From contig JAPKZG010000051.1 of NCBI GenBank assembly GCA_026393895.1, forward strand, positions 23,670 through 87,669: a stretch of 64,000 nucleotides of DNA, in the 5' to 3' direction. Of this stretch, positions 1 to 7,475 are shown piece after piece; within the stretch, counting starts at the first letter, position 1, and each line of letters opens with the position of its first letter. The position numbers were made by a program, and so were the translations under genes. Under the pieces are notes generated by a model. That model ran no database searches. It was not told the DNA's origin and saw only the letters and a list, made by a program, of their open reading frames with translations. The DNA is from Candidatus Aminicenantota bacterium. Lineage in GTDB: Bacteria; Acidobacteriota; Aminicenantia; Aminicenantales; UBA4085.

Positions 1-2
1 AA

Positions 3-1367
3 CTTATGCTCATCTCGGAAAGCCAGGAAATCGAGATGGGCAAGTCCACCGACGAGAGCATCAAGCAAGAATACGGACTCTATCAGGACCCGGCGCTCTC
101 CGCATACGTCGAGAAGGTCTCCCGGCGGCTGGTGCCATACACCCATCGCAACAAGCTGGAATATCATTTCGCCGTTCTCGACACGCCGGTCGAGAACGCC
201 TTCGCCGCCCCGGGCGGTTTTATTTATGTCACCCGCGGCCTTCTGGCCATGATGAATTCCGAGGCCGAACTGGCCACCGTCGTCGGCCACGAACTCGGCC
301 ACGTCAACGCCCGCCACTCCGTCCGGGAATACAGCAAGCAGCTCCTTCTGACCGGCGGATTGATCCTCGGGAGCGTGCTCAGCAAGGACGTGGCCAAAGT
401 CGCGCCTTATTTGATGATCGGCCTGCAGGTGCTTTTCCTTAAATTCAGCCGCGACGATGAATACCAGGCCGACAGCCTCGGCGTCCTCTATTCCCGCAAC
501 GCCGGTTATTCCCCGTCCCAGATGATTCCCTTTTTCCGGTCCATCCAGAAATTGGAGGAGAAGGCCGGGGGCGGAACGAAACTGCCGAATTTCCTCTCGA
601 CTCATCCCCTGACGGAAAAACGGATCGAGGAAGCCCAGAAAATGCTCGTGCCGATGGACGCGGAAATGGACGTTCTTCGCGACGATTTCCTGGCGAAGAT
701 GGACGGCCTGACCTACGGCGAGAATCCGCGCCAGGGGTATGTCGAGGCCAACGCTTTCTATCATCCGGAAATGAAATTCGCCTTCGCGATTCCGACCGGC
801 TGGGTCGTCCAGAATACGCCCCGGCAGGTCACCGTCGCCAGCAAAGACGAAAAAGCGGGGATGATTCTCACGGCCGAAAAGACGGATCTCACCCCGGCGG
901 CTTACCTCCAGAAACGGATCGCGTCTCTGCAGGACGTCCAAATTCAGGAAATATCCAAAAGAACCCGGATGATCAACGGCTTGAACGCCGCCTGCGGGGT
1001 CTATCTGGCCAGCGAACAGGCCCAAGAAGGACAGACGCCTCAAGTCACGGCCATCGACCTCGATTGCATCGCCAAGGACGGCATGATCTACACGTTCATG
1101 AGCCTAGCGGCCAAGGCCGAATATTCAACGTATAAAAACAGCTTCGAACGGACGGTCCAAAGTTTCATGAATCTTACGGACCCCAAACGCTTGGCTGCCC
1201 AGCCGAAGAAAATTTCCATCCGCCGCCCGGCCGCCGCCCAAACGTTGAAGGGATTTCTCACGGGGTTGAACGTGCCGTCCGACAAATGGCCGACGATCGC
1301 CTTTCTCAACGCCCTCACCCTCGAGGCCAGGGTCGAAAGAGGTCAGCTGATCAAGATTATGAATTGA
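3..1367 (+). CDS. M48 family zinc metallopeptidase, 5' end cut off by window
   Basis: A membrane- or envelope-associated zinc endopeptidase of the M48 (Ste24/HtpX-like) family, likely in quality control of envelope proteins. Counting from the first methionine (base 6), the zinc motif HELGH lies at residues 95-99, and the third ligand is the Glu of DEYQAD near residue 152. The stretch ENAFAAPGGFIYVTRGLL just before it is typical of the family. The reading frame is open to the window edge, and the first visible residues (LMLISESQEIEMG) match the conserved segment that normally follows the N-terminal signal or lipobox. I therefore treat base 6 as internal and the gene as incomplete. The roughly 200 residues after the peptidase domain are a C-terminal extension whose family I do not recognise. 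An SDR gene converges from the other strand 19 bases downstream. Confidence 0.9.
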   Translation, partial: LMLISESQEIEMGKSTDESIKQEYGLYQDPALSAYVEKVSRRLVPYTHRNKLEYHFAVLDTPVENAFAAPGGFIYVTRGLLAMMNSEAELATVVGHELGHVNARHSVREYSKQLLLTGGLILGSVLSKDVAKVAPYLMIGLQVLFLKFSRDDEYQADSLGVLYSRNAGYSPSQMIPFFRSIQKLEEKAGGGTKLPNFLSTHPLTEKRIEEAQKMLVPMDAEMDVLRDDFLAKMDGLTYGENPRQGYVEANAFYHPEMKFAFAIPTGWVVQNTPRQVTVASKDEKAGMILTAEKTDLTPAAYLQKRIASLQDVQIQEISKRTRMINGLNAACGVYLASEQAQEGQTPQVTAIDLDCIAKDGMIYTFMSLAAKAEYSTYKNSFERTVQSFMNLTDPKRLAAQPKKISIRRPAAAQTLKGFLTGLNVPSDKWPTIAFLNALTLEARVERGQLIKIMN

Positions 1368-1386
1368 GGACTACGACAATGATGGT

Positions 1387-2157
1387 TCACCGGCGGTGAA
1401 TCATGGTTGTCGACGCCTGATCGGTCGGCATGACGATGACCTCGCTGATATTGACATGCGGCGGCCGGGTCGCGCAAAAAAGGACGGCCTCGGCGACGTC
1501 TTCAGGGGAGAGCGGTGTCAACCCCTGATAAACCTTCGCCGCCCGTCCGGCGTCCCCGTGGAAGCGGACCTCGCTGAACTCGGTTTCGACCATCCCGGGA
1601 TCGACGGTACTGACGCGGATGTTCGTTCCCGAAAGATCCAGCCGCAATCCCCGGCTCAGGGCCTTGACCGCGAACTTGGTCGCGCAATAAACGTTCCCGG
1701 CCGGGTAAAGCTCGTGCCCGGCGATCGAACCGATGTTGATGACATGGCCGCGGCCCCGGGCGACCATGCCGGGCAACACCGCCCGGCTGACGAACAGCAA
1801 GCCCTTGACGTTGGTATCGATCATCTCCTCCCAGTCGGAGATCAAGCCGTCTGGAAGTTTGTCCAGGCCCCGGCTTAACCCGGCGTTGTTGACCAGGACG
1901 TCGATCGGTTTCCATTCGTCCGGAAGAGCGGTCAGGGACTGGGCCACTTCGACTTGATTCCGGACATCGAGGGCGAAAAAATAGACGGGAACGCCGTATT
2001 CTGCGGCCAAAGATTTCGCCAAGTCGTTCAACCGGTCCGCGCGGCGGGCGGCCATCAGGATCGACGCGCCTTCACGGGCGAAGGCTCGGGCGCACGACCG
2101 GCCGATCCCGGAACTGGCCCCGGTCACGAAAACAATCATTTTTTTTAAAGACGTCAT
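1387..2157 (-). CDS. Short-chain dehydrogenase/reductase
   Basis: A 256-residue classical SDR, expected to be a cytosolic NAD(P)-dependent oxidoreductase. It has the nucleotide-binding motif TGASSGIG at residues 12-19, the NNAG motif, the catalytic serine region (IGSIAG) and the YCATK catalytic Tyr/Lys pair. Length and motifs fit the YdfG / 3-hydroxy acid dehydrogenase type, but the substrate cannot be read from sequence. A good ribosome-binding site (GAGGTGA) precedes the ATG. It runs in the same direction as the SecA-like gene upstream, 80 bases away, so co-transcription is possible. Confidence 0.9.
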   Translation of the reverse strand: MTSLKKMIVFVTGASSGIGRSCARAFAREGASILMAARRADRLNDLAKSLAAEYGVPVYFFALDVRNQVEVAQSLTALPDEWKPIDVLVNNAGLSRGLDKLPDGLISDWEEMIDTNVKGLLFVSRAVLPGMVARGRGHVINIGSIAGHELYPAGNVYCATKFAVKALSRGLRLDLSGTNIRVSTVDPGMVETEFSEVRFHGDAGRAAKVYQGLTPLSPEDVAEAVLFCATRPPHVNISEVIVMPTDQASTTMIHRR

Positions 2158-2237
2158 GGTTCACCTCGCTCGAATCGCTATTATAAAACTCCTTCGCCGA
2201 AATCGAAAAAAATCCGCGAGGAAATCCCGGCCGTGGA

Positions 2238-4676
2238 TTAGCGTTCCTTCGACCGGGAAGGACCGCCTTTCGGTCGCCGGAACCTCCGGAGGATCATGAC
2301 GATGGTCAGGAGCATCGCGTTGAACGGGTTGGCGAACGCGGCCGCGAACCCGATATTCCGGCCGTTGATCAATTGGACGTTGTCCCCGAATTGATCCTCG
2401 TTGACGAGATACGTCCAGGTCGATGACGGACCCCTGAGGTTTTCCGGTTCGCCGGCCCCGGCTTCGCCGGAATCCATCAGCCGGTCGAGTTCATTCCCGG
2501 CTTTCTCATCGACGGACCGCATCATCGCCAGGAATTCCTCCGTTGCCGAGGTCGCAAATTCCTGGATCGGCGTCTTTCCTCCCAGGCTGACGAGATGGAT
2601 GCTTTCGCGCGTGTCGGCAATCCAGGCGAGATGATCGGCCCAGGCCCGGTCGATGACGGAAAGGATCGCCCGGGTTTCGAACCTGGCCAGCCGCTTCGGT
2701 CCGAACCGGGCGGAGGCCCGGGCCCGCCCCTCCGGATCGTGCTTTTCCCAAAAGCCCGCGGATTCGGGGTCGAGGAGGGCCGCTTCGCGGCGTTCCCGGA
2801 CGATCCGGCGCTGTATTTCTACAAGCGAGGAGAATTTATGAAGCGTCCGCCGGATGTCGAAATTTTGGCCCTCGATAACCCGTTGGGCGTGGGAAATTTC
2901 ACGCCGGAGCGCGGCGGCGCCGATCTCTTCCGGTCCCGGCTCGATCCGATGGCGCCGGAAAAATATTTCGGTCAGCCCATAGCGTTCGAAGAGATCATCG
3001 TCGAGACTGATGAAAAACCGGGTCGATCCCGGATCGCCCTGGCGGCCGGAACGGCCGCGGAGTTGGCGGTCGATCCGGAGGCTTTCGTGCCGGTTCGTCC
3101 CGATCACGTACAAACCGCCGAGGGCGACGACTTCCCCGCGGCCGCGTTCGTCGGAACCGCCGAGCTTGATGTCGGTGCCCCGGCCGGCCATGTTCGTCGA
3201 GATGGTCACGGCGCCCAAGGTGCCCGCCTCGGCGACGATACGCGCCTCGTCCTCGTCGTTTTTGGCGTTGAGAATGGAATGTGGAATCCCGCCCCGCCGG
3301 AGATCCGCGGATAATTCCTCGGATTCGCGGACGCTCAACGTCCCGACCAGGATCGGCCGGCCTGCCGTGTGAACGGAAGCGATCTCGGACATGAGCGCCC
3401 GCCTTTTCGCTTCCCGGCCGGAGAAGATCGCGTCCGGCAGGTCTTGACGGACGTTCGGACGATGGGGCGGAACAATCGTGACCTCGAGCCCGTAAAACTC
3501 CCGGAGTTCGTCGGCGGAGGAGGCGGCCGTGGCCGTCATCCCGGCCAGGCGGGGATAAAGACGCAGAAAATGCTGGAGGGTGATGCTGCCGAGTATCTTT
3601 CCCTCCGTCCGGCGGGCCAAGCCTTCCTTGGCCTCGACCGCGGCCTGAATCCCGTCGGGCCAGAGACGTTTTTCCATGACCCGGCCGGTGAATTCGTCCA
3701 CAATCTCGATCCGCCCGTCCCGGACGATGTAATCCACGTCACGGGTAAGCAGTTCCCGGGCATGGAGGGCGCAATGGACGGCTTCCAGGATCCGCTCGTT
3801 TCCGGGGTCGTAAAGACTCCCCCGCCCGAGGGTGGCTTCGAGGCGGCGAAGGCCGTTCTCCGTCAAAAAGATATTGCGGTGTTCGGCGTCGGTTTCAAAG
3901 TCGAGACCGGGAACAAACGAACGAACGACGTTTGTCAGCAGGCCGATCTCGACAGCCGCGCCTTCGGCCAGTCCGGCGATCACAAGAGGGACACGGGCTT
4001 CGTCGATCAAAATGGAGTCGGCCTCATCCGCGATCGCGGCCGCAAACGGCCGGCGGACACACTCGCCGGGATCGAAGGCGAGCCCGTCGCGGAGATAATC
4101 AAAGCCGGCTTCCTTGGCCGTGGCGTAAGTGACGTCGCAGGCGTATGCGGCGCGTTTTGCGTCGGGAGCCCGGCCTTCCTGAACGCAGCCGACCGAAAAA
4201 CCGAGCCGCTGAAAGATCGGCCCCATCCAGGCAGCGTCGCGGCGGGCCAGATAATCATTAAAGGTCAAGATATGAACGCCCGTGCCTTTCAGGGCGAACA
4301 AAGCAACCGGATAAACGGCCGCCAGGGTTTTACCTTCCCCCGTGGGCAACTCGGCCACCCTGCCGCGCGCCATCGCCAAGCCGGCGATAAGCTGGCAGTC
4401 GTGCGTCTCCAGGACGAGCGTCCGCCGGGCGGCCTCCAGGACAAGGGCGAATGTTTCGATTTTCAGGGCGTCGGGCGATTCCCCGGCCGCGGCCCGGCGG
4501 CGAAGGACATCCGCCCGCCAACGGAGGTCGGCGTCCGGGCTTCCGGTCAAATCGATCGACCGTATCCGTTCAAGCAACGAATGATAAGCCGCTGTTTCGG
4601 TTTCAATCGATTCGCCGCGCGCGCGGCGAATTTTCCGAAGGAACGTGGAAAAACAGGAATGAGGCGAAATAGGCAA
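2238..4676 (-). CDS. Accessory SecA-like preprotein translocase ATPase
   Basis: An 812-residue SecA homologue, the ATPase that pushes unfolded proteins through SecYEG. Walker A is PTGEGKT at residues 111-117. It is followed by NDYLARRDAAWM, the DEADSILIDEAR Walker B region, and MAGRGTDIKLGG in the second motor domain. It lacks the usual C-terminal zinc motif (CxCxSGK). Instead it ends with a hydrophobic stretch (GFAAAFANPFNAMLLTIVMI) and a basic tail, so it may carry its own membrane anchor. These features, and the diverged N-terminus, suggest a second, specialised SecA rather than the housekeeping one. The start is TTG, chosen because AGGGAGGG sits six bases before it. A small membrane protein is encoded 57 bases upstream on the same strand. 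Confidence 0.85.
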   Translation of the reverse strand: MPISPHSCFSTFLRKIRRARGESIETETAAYHSLLERIRSIDLTGSPDADLRWRADVLRRRAAAGESPDALKIETFALVLEAARRTLVLETHDCQLIAGLAMARGRVAELPTGEGKTLAAVYPVALFALKGTGVHILTFNDYLARRDAAWMGPIFQRLGFSVGCVQEGRAPDAKRAAYACDVTYATAKEAGFDYLRDGLAFDPGECVRRPFAAAIADEADSILIDEARVPLVIAGLAEGAAVEIGLLTNVVRSFVPGLDFETDAEHRNIFLTENGLRRLEATLGRGSLYDPGNERILEAVHCALHARELLTRDVDYIVRDGRIEIVDEFTGRVMEKRLWPDGIQAAVEAKEGLARRTEGKILGSITLQHFLRLYPRLAGMTATAASSADELREFYGLEVTIVPPHRPNVRQDLPDAIFSGREAKRRALMSEIASVHTAGRPILVGTLSVRESEELSADLRRGGIPHSILNAKNDEDEARIVAEAGTLGAVTISTNMAGRGTDIKLGGSDERGRGEVVALGGLYVIGTNRHESLRIDRQLRGRSGRQGDPGSTRFFISLDDDLFERYGLTEIFFRRHRIEPGPEEIGAAALRREISHAQRVIEGQNFDIRRTLHKFSSLVEIQRRIVRERREAALLDPESAGFWEKHDPEGRARASARFGPKRLARFETRAILSVIDRAWADHLAWIADTRESIHLVSLGGKTPIQEFATSATEEFLAMMRSVDEKAGNELDRLMDSGEAGAGEPENLRGPSSTWTYLVNEDQFGDNVQLINGRNIGFAAAFANPFNAMLLTIVMILRRFRRPKGGPSRSKER

Positions 4677-4733
4677 ATGGGCCCTCCCTTTAATTGCGGA
4701 ATGCTTCGAGGCAAACCGACGATCAAGAGATCG

Positions 4734-4964
4734 TCATACAGAAAAGGGAGGACCCCGTAACGCCGAAGACCGGATCCGCGACACCGCCCGGGCCGGGACC
4801 GACGGCCGGGCAAATTCACCCAAAGCGGGCGGGCTGAGGACCGACCCGAAAAACAGAAACACCGCAAGTGGCGGCAAGACAATCGCCAGGACCACCCACA
4901 GAAGCCACCACTTCAAACCCGATGCACCCGCGGCCCTCAGTCCGCCCCAACCGAAAATACTCAT
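4734..4964 (-). CDS. Small single-helix membrane protein, hypothetical
   Basis: A 76-residue ORF with one clear membrane segment (WWLLWVVLAIVLPPLAVFLFFG) and a basic Pro/Ala-rich tail. I recognise no family. It is supported by a good promoter just upstream (see 4988-5016), a GGAG element before the ATG, and its place directly upstream of the SecA-like gene on the same strand. It could be a partner of that gene. It could also be a chance ORF in a long leader; the tail is low-complexity and not convincing. Confidence 0.4.
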   Translation of the reverse strand: MSIFGWGGLRAAGASGLKWWLLWVVLAIVLPPLAVFLFFGSVLSPPALGEFARPSVPARAVSRIRSSALRGPPFSV

Positions 4965-4987
4965 CGTTTGATCGCGGCTCCACTCTC

Positions 4988-5016
4988 AACATAAGTTCGG
5001 GACAATCGGTTGTCAA
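4988..5016 (-). promoter_or_regulatory. Sigma-70-type promoter for the small membrane protein / SecA-like operon
   Basis: On the minus strand TTGACA (5011-5016), a 17-base spacer, then TATGTT (4988-4993). An inverted repeat GACAA-tcgg-TTGTC at 5001-5014 overlaps the -35 box and could be an operator. Confidence 0.5.
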
Positions 5017-5065
5017 TGAAATCGAAAAATATTTTTTTTCATGCCGGGCGTGTCCCGGGCGAGGA

Positions 5066-5090
5066 GAAAAAGCGGGAGATCACTCCCCGC
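5066..5090 (-). terminator. Rho-independent terminator of the hgcAB operon
   Basis: Read on the minus strand: GCGGGGAG, loop TGAT, CTCCCGC, then TTTTT. The stem has one bulged G. The hgcB stop codon (5080-5082) lies in the loop, so translation and termination are tightly packed. Confidence 0.6.
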
Positions 5091-5355
5091 ATTGCGGAGC
5101 GGGTTTGCGGCGCAGCGCACTCCACATGATCGCATACGCGCAACCGACGCCCGCCCGGACCTCGATCGCCACTAAGGCGCAATTACGAGCGCAGGCGCCG
5201 CATTCCATGCAGCGATCGCGATCCGCCAGGACGGCCTTGCGGACGTCCATTTTAAAAACGCCGTGGGGGCAGACGTCCGCGCACAACCCGCAGCCCGCGC
5301 AGCGGACGGGATCGTATTTCAGGGTGGAAACATTTTTTAAATGCTGAAGCGGCAT
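5080..5355 (-). CDS. hgcB: HgcB, 2[4Fe-4S] ferredoxin partner for mercury methylation
   Basis: A 91-residue ferredoxin that supplies electrons to the corrinoid protein HgcA. Two [4Fe-4S] motifs are visible: C19-x2-C22-x2-C25-x3-C29, followed by PHGVF as in HgcB, and C49-x2-C52-x2-C55-x3-C59. The family's extra cysteine is in GVGC (C72), and a C-terminal cysteine (C89) lies in the tail QCGE, where many HgcB proteins carry a Cys pair. The ORF can be read much longer upstream, but that part is antisense-like and overlaps hgcA. The ATG at 5355 has an AAGGATAAGG ribosome-binding site and sits 11 bases after the hgcA stop. Adjacency to HgcA makes the assignment firm. Confidence 0.93.
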   Translation of the reverse strand: MPLQHLKNVSTLKYDPVRCAGCGLCADVCPHGVFKMDVRKAVLADRDRCMECGACARNCALVAIEVRAGVGCAYAIMWSALRRKPAPQCGE

Positions 5356-5366
5356 GGCGTTTTTCC

Positions 5367-6515
5367 TTATCCTTTCAATAAAAACGAGGCCACGGCCGCG
5401 GCCAGGCCGAATCCCGAGGAGAGCAACATAAGAGGGATGGATGTTTTCATCTCGGCGACGACGCCCGAGAGGGAGGTGAACGTCGATGATCCGGTGAAAT
5501 TCATCGCCAGGAAAGCCGAAAGCGGCGGAAGCACGAGGAGGTACGCCGCGGCGGCGGCATAGCCCGCGGTTCCGGCCGGCGGGAAGCCCCGCAGGGCGCA
5601 GATCACGGCGGCCCAGATGAATCCGAGAATTCCGCCCTTCGCCGCGAACATTCGTCCGGGAATCCAGGGGAGCAGGGCCGGGGTCAGGACCGATCCGGTG
5701 AAAATCGCGCCGGCCAGCGCCAATCCCATGAGCCGTATTTCCCTGGCTCCCAAGACGGTCGCGACGAGCCAAAGAAGAAATCCCGCGAGGAAATACTTGT
5801 TTCGGACGATCCCGCTGATCTCGATGGGAACCAGGGTAATCCGGTCCTTGAACGAAAACCGGACTCGCCGCATTTGCGGGGTCGCATTCATCCCGGCATC
5901 CAGAAACGCCTTGAGATCGGCCGCCCGAATCGGGCCGAAAAGGACGCGGAAGCCCGTTCGTTTGGCGACCTCCGGGGCGGAGACTCCGGGAGCGCCGAGT
6001 TGGGGGAGGATCAACGTCCGATGGGAAACGATTTTTTTAAGCCCGGTCGCCTCGACCCGGCAGCCGACCTCGTTCGTTCCGAACGATCCCTTGCCCGCGG
6101 CGCACCAGACGTTGATGCCGCGCGTATCGAGGACCATCAGCCAGGCGTTTAATCCCGACGAAGCCGCGCGCAGGCGGTCGAAACTCATTTTGTAGTTGGC
6201 CGTGACGAATACCGGAGACCAGGCGTCGGGCGCGCCGAGGGCATAGAGCCCGGGCGCGATCGCATATCGCGACCGGCCGATCCCCCACCTCGTCCGGAAC
6301 GTCCCCCACCGGTCGCGGAAACCGAGCCGCGAAGAGACGACGGGGATTTCGCCGGCCGGGGTGGAGATCCGTCCCGTCATGTAGGGCGCGGCCTTGACAA
6401 AGGAACCGCGACGATCGGCCGAAGTTCCCCCGGCCGTTCCCCCGCAGCATTCTTCGCCGCAGGAACAATTCTCGTTATTCAGATCGGCCGCTGCCGGGAT
6501 CTTGGGGAGGGACAT
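5367..6515 (-). CDS. hgcA: HgcA, corrinoid methyltransferase for mercury methylation
   Basis: A 382-residue membrane corrinoid protein. HgcA transfers a methyl group from its cobalamin to Hg(II), making methylmercury. The diagnostic cap-helix motif N-V-W-C-A-A-G-K is at residues 135-142, with C138 as the expected lower-axial cobalt ligand, followed by GSFGTNEV. The C-terminal half (about 240-382) has four to five hydrophobic segments, as in the family. The start at MSLPKI is preferred over a further-upstream ATG that would overlap the regulator. It lies 4 bases after the regulator stop, with AGGAAATAAGG before it. Residues 16-26 form an unusual Cys-rich patch (C17, C19, C23, C24) ahead of the conserved domain. 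The order marR-hgcA-hgcB suggests one transcript. Confidence 0.95.
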   Translation of the reverse strand: MSLPKIPAAADLNNENCSCGEECCGGTAGGTSADRRGSFVKAAPYMTGRISTPAGEIPVVSSRLGFRDRWGTFRTRWGIGRSRYAIAPGLYALGAPDAWSPVFVTANYKMSFDRLRAASSGLNAWLMVLDTRGINVWCAAGKGSFGTNEVGCRVEATGLKKIVSHRTLILPQLGAPGVSAPEVAKRTGFRVLFGPIRAADLKAFLDAGMNATPQMRRVRFSFKDRITLVPIEISGIVRNKYFLAGFLLWLVATVLGAREIRLMGLALAGAIFTGSVLTPALLPWIPGRMFAAKGGILGFIWAAVICALRGFPPAGTAGYAAAAAYLLVLPPLSAFLAMNFTGSSTFTSLSGVVAEMKTSIPLMLLSSGFGLAAAVASFLLKG

Positions 6516-6519
6516 AACC

Positions 6520-6981
6520 TTATTTCCTTTTGCAGCACCCGTTGGATTCGTTGTAGCGCCGCACCGCTTCGGCCAGAACGGAGACCGCCTCGACGACCGC
6601 GTCCCGCCGGTCGGAGGAAATCCTGTCCAAGACGGCGGCAAAGTAATTATTGAATCGATTTTCGATATTGTGGAAGACCCGGCTGCCCTGGGCCGTCAGG
6701 GTGATGACGATATAGCGTCGATCTTTCGCGCTCGTTTCCCGGTCGACAAGTCCGATTCGAACCAACCCTTGAATCGTCCGGCTCAGCGTACTCGTATCCA
6801 GTCCGAAGGTGGCGGCCAGATCGACAAGCGAAATCTCCCCGCGATTACCGATTTCCAGAAGAGTGTGACACTGAGCAAGGGTCAGCCCGCAACATTCGTT
6901 TCGATTGTCGAACGGACGGATCGTTTCCCTCTCGAGAAGACGTAGCCGGTCGCGCAAATGCCGTATTTTTTCCGTATTCAT
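6520..6981 (-). CDS. MarR-family winged-helix regulator with cysteine pairs
   Basis: A 153-residue MarR-type repressor. The winged-helix core runs from about residue 35 to 105, with the recognition helix around TSTLSRTIQGLVRIGLV and the wing around AKDRRYIVI. It has a vicinal Cys pair at C30-C31, a further Cys at C38 and a second pair at C149-C150 in the tail CCKRK. Such thiols fit sensing of a soft metal or metalloid, or of redox state. It is the first gene of the hgcAB operon, 4 bases before hgcA, so it very probably controls it. ArsR-type regulators are known next to hgcAB in other organisms; the MarR fold and Hg/As sensing here are my inference. Confidence 0.88.
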   Translation of the reverse strand: MNTEKIRHLRDRLRLLERETIRPFDNRNECCGLTLAQCHTLLEIGNRGEISLVDLAATFGLDTSTLSRTIQGLVRIGLVDRETSAKDRRYIVITLTAQGSRVFHNIENRFNNYFAAVLDRISSDRRDAVVEAVSVLAEAVRRYNESNGCCKRK

Positions 6982-7006
6982 TGTTAAGATTACCTTTTTT
7001 ATTTAT

Positions 7007-7034
7007 TGTATTATACATCTATTTCATTAGTCAA
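7007..7034 (-). promoter_or_regulatory. Promoter and palindromic operator of marR-hgcAB
   Basis: A perfect TATAAT on the minus strand (7010-7015) is embedded in the palindrome TGTAT-T-ATACA (7007-7017), a natural site for the product of the first gene. TTGACT lies at 7029-7034, but only 13 bases from the -10, so the -35 assignment is uncertain. The region is markedly AT-rich. Confidence 0.5.
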
Positions 7035-7084
7035 CCATTAAATCCTATCCTCATTTTTTACTCGCCCCACGCTAACCCGATTCC

Positions 7085-7321
7085 AGGACTTACCCCAATA
7101 AACGGGGACAAAATTGGCTAATCTCTGAATTTTCTTGATGTTACATGAATTTTAATCTGGAAAGTAAAAAAATGGGGTAACTTTGAAATAAAATGGGTCT
7201 CTCAACCACAACAAACGAGGAACTCGTTGGCGCGAGGTTTCCTCTGGAGACTTCATATGGATTCTACCGGAATCGCTTCCAAATTGCGAGCCCGAATCCT
7301 AAATTTTTCGGGGTAAGTCCT
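7085..7321. repeat. MITE-like element with 12-bp terminal inverted repeats
   Basis: The segment begins with AGGACTTACCCC (7085-7096) and ends with its exact reverse complement GGGGTAAGTCCT (7310-7321). It encloses 213 bases with no convincing ORF, rich in short A runs. The end motif resembles those near REP-associated tyrosine transposases, but no transposase is present, so it would be a non-autonomous copy. It occupies most of the gene-free interval 6982-7475. Confidence 0.55.
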
Positions 7322-7335
7322 GTCATGCGGGAGTA

Positions 7336-7364
7336 TTGACGATGATGGTCAGTATCGACATAAT
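7336..7364 (+). promoter_or_regulatory. Promoter for the secreted peptidase operon
   Basis: TTGACG (7336-7341), a 17-base spacer, then CATAAT (7359-7364). It sits just outside the MITE-like element and drives a leader of about 105 bases. Confidence 0.5.
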
Positions 7365-7371
7365 TCACCTG

Positions 7372-7430
7372 TGCACCTCCTGAAAAAGTGTTTCCTACCG
7401 GAAGTCTATTAGACCCCCGGGGGAGGTGCA
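7372..7430 (+). promoter_or_regulatory. Leader inverted repeat
   Basis: TGCACCTCC (7372-7380) and GGAGGTGCA (7422-7430) are exact complements separated by 41 bases in the predicted 5' leader. A long-range stem would hide a GGAGGT sequence. Whether it affects the downstream gene, whose own ribosome-binding site is at 7461-7470, is unknown. Confidence 0.3.
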
Positions 7431-7475
7431 TCACATCATCATGTTACCTGTCTTTTAATGGAAGGGGGAAGATCA

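Noticed and set aside
3369..4760. Long plus-strand ORF opposite the SecA-like gene
   Set aside because: It is a shadow of the high-GC SecA coding strand; its translation is Gly/Arg/Pro-rich with no domain.
6982..7475. Cobalamin riboswitch upstream of the corrinoid protein gene
   Set aside because: No B12-box-like sequence or suitable leader is visible; the region is AT-rich promoter plus a MITE-like repeat.
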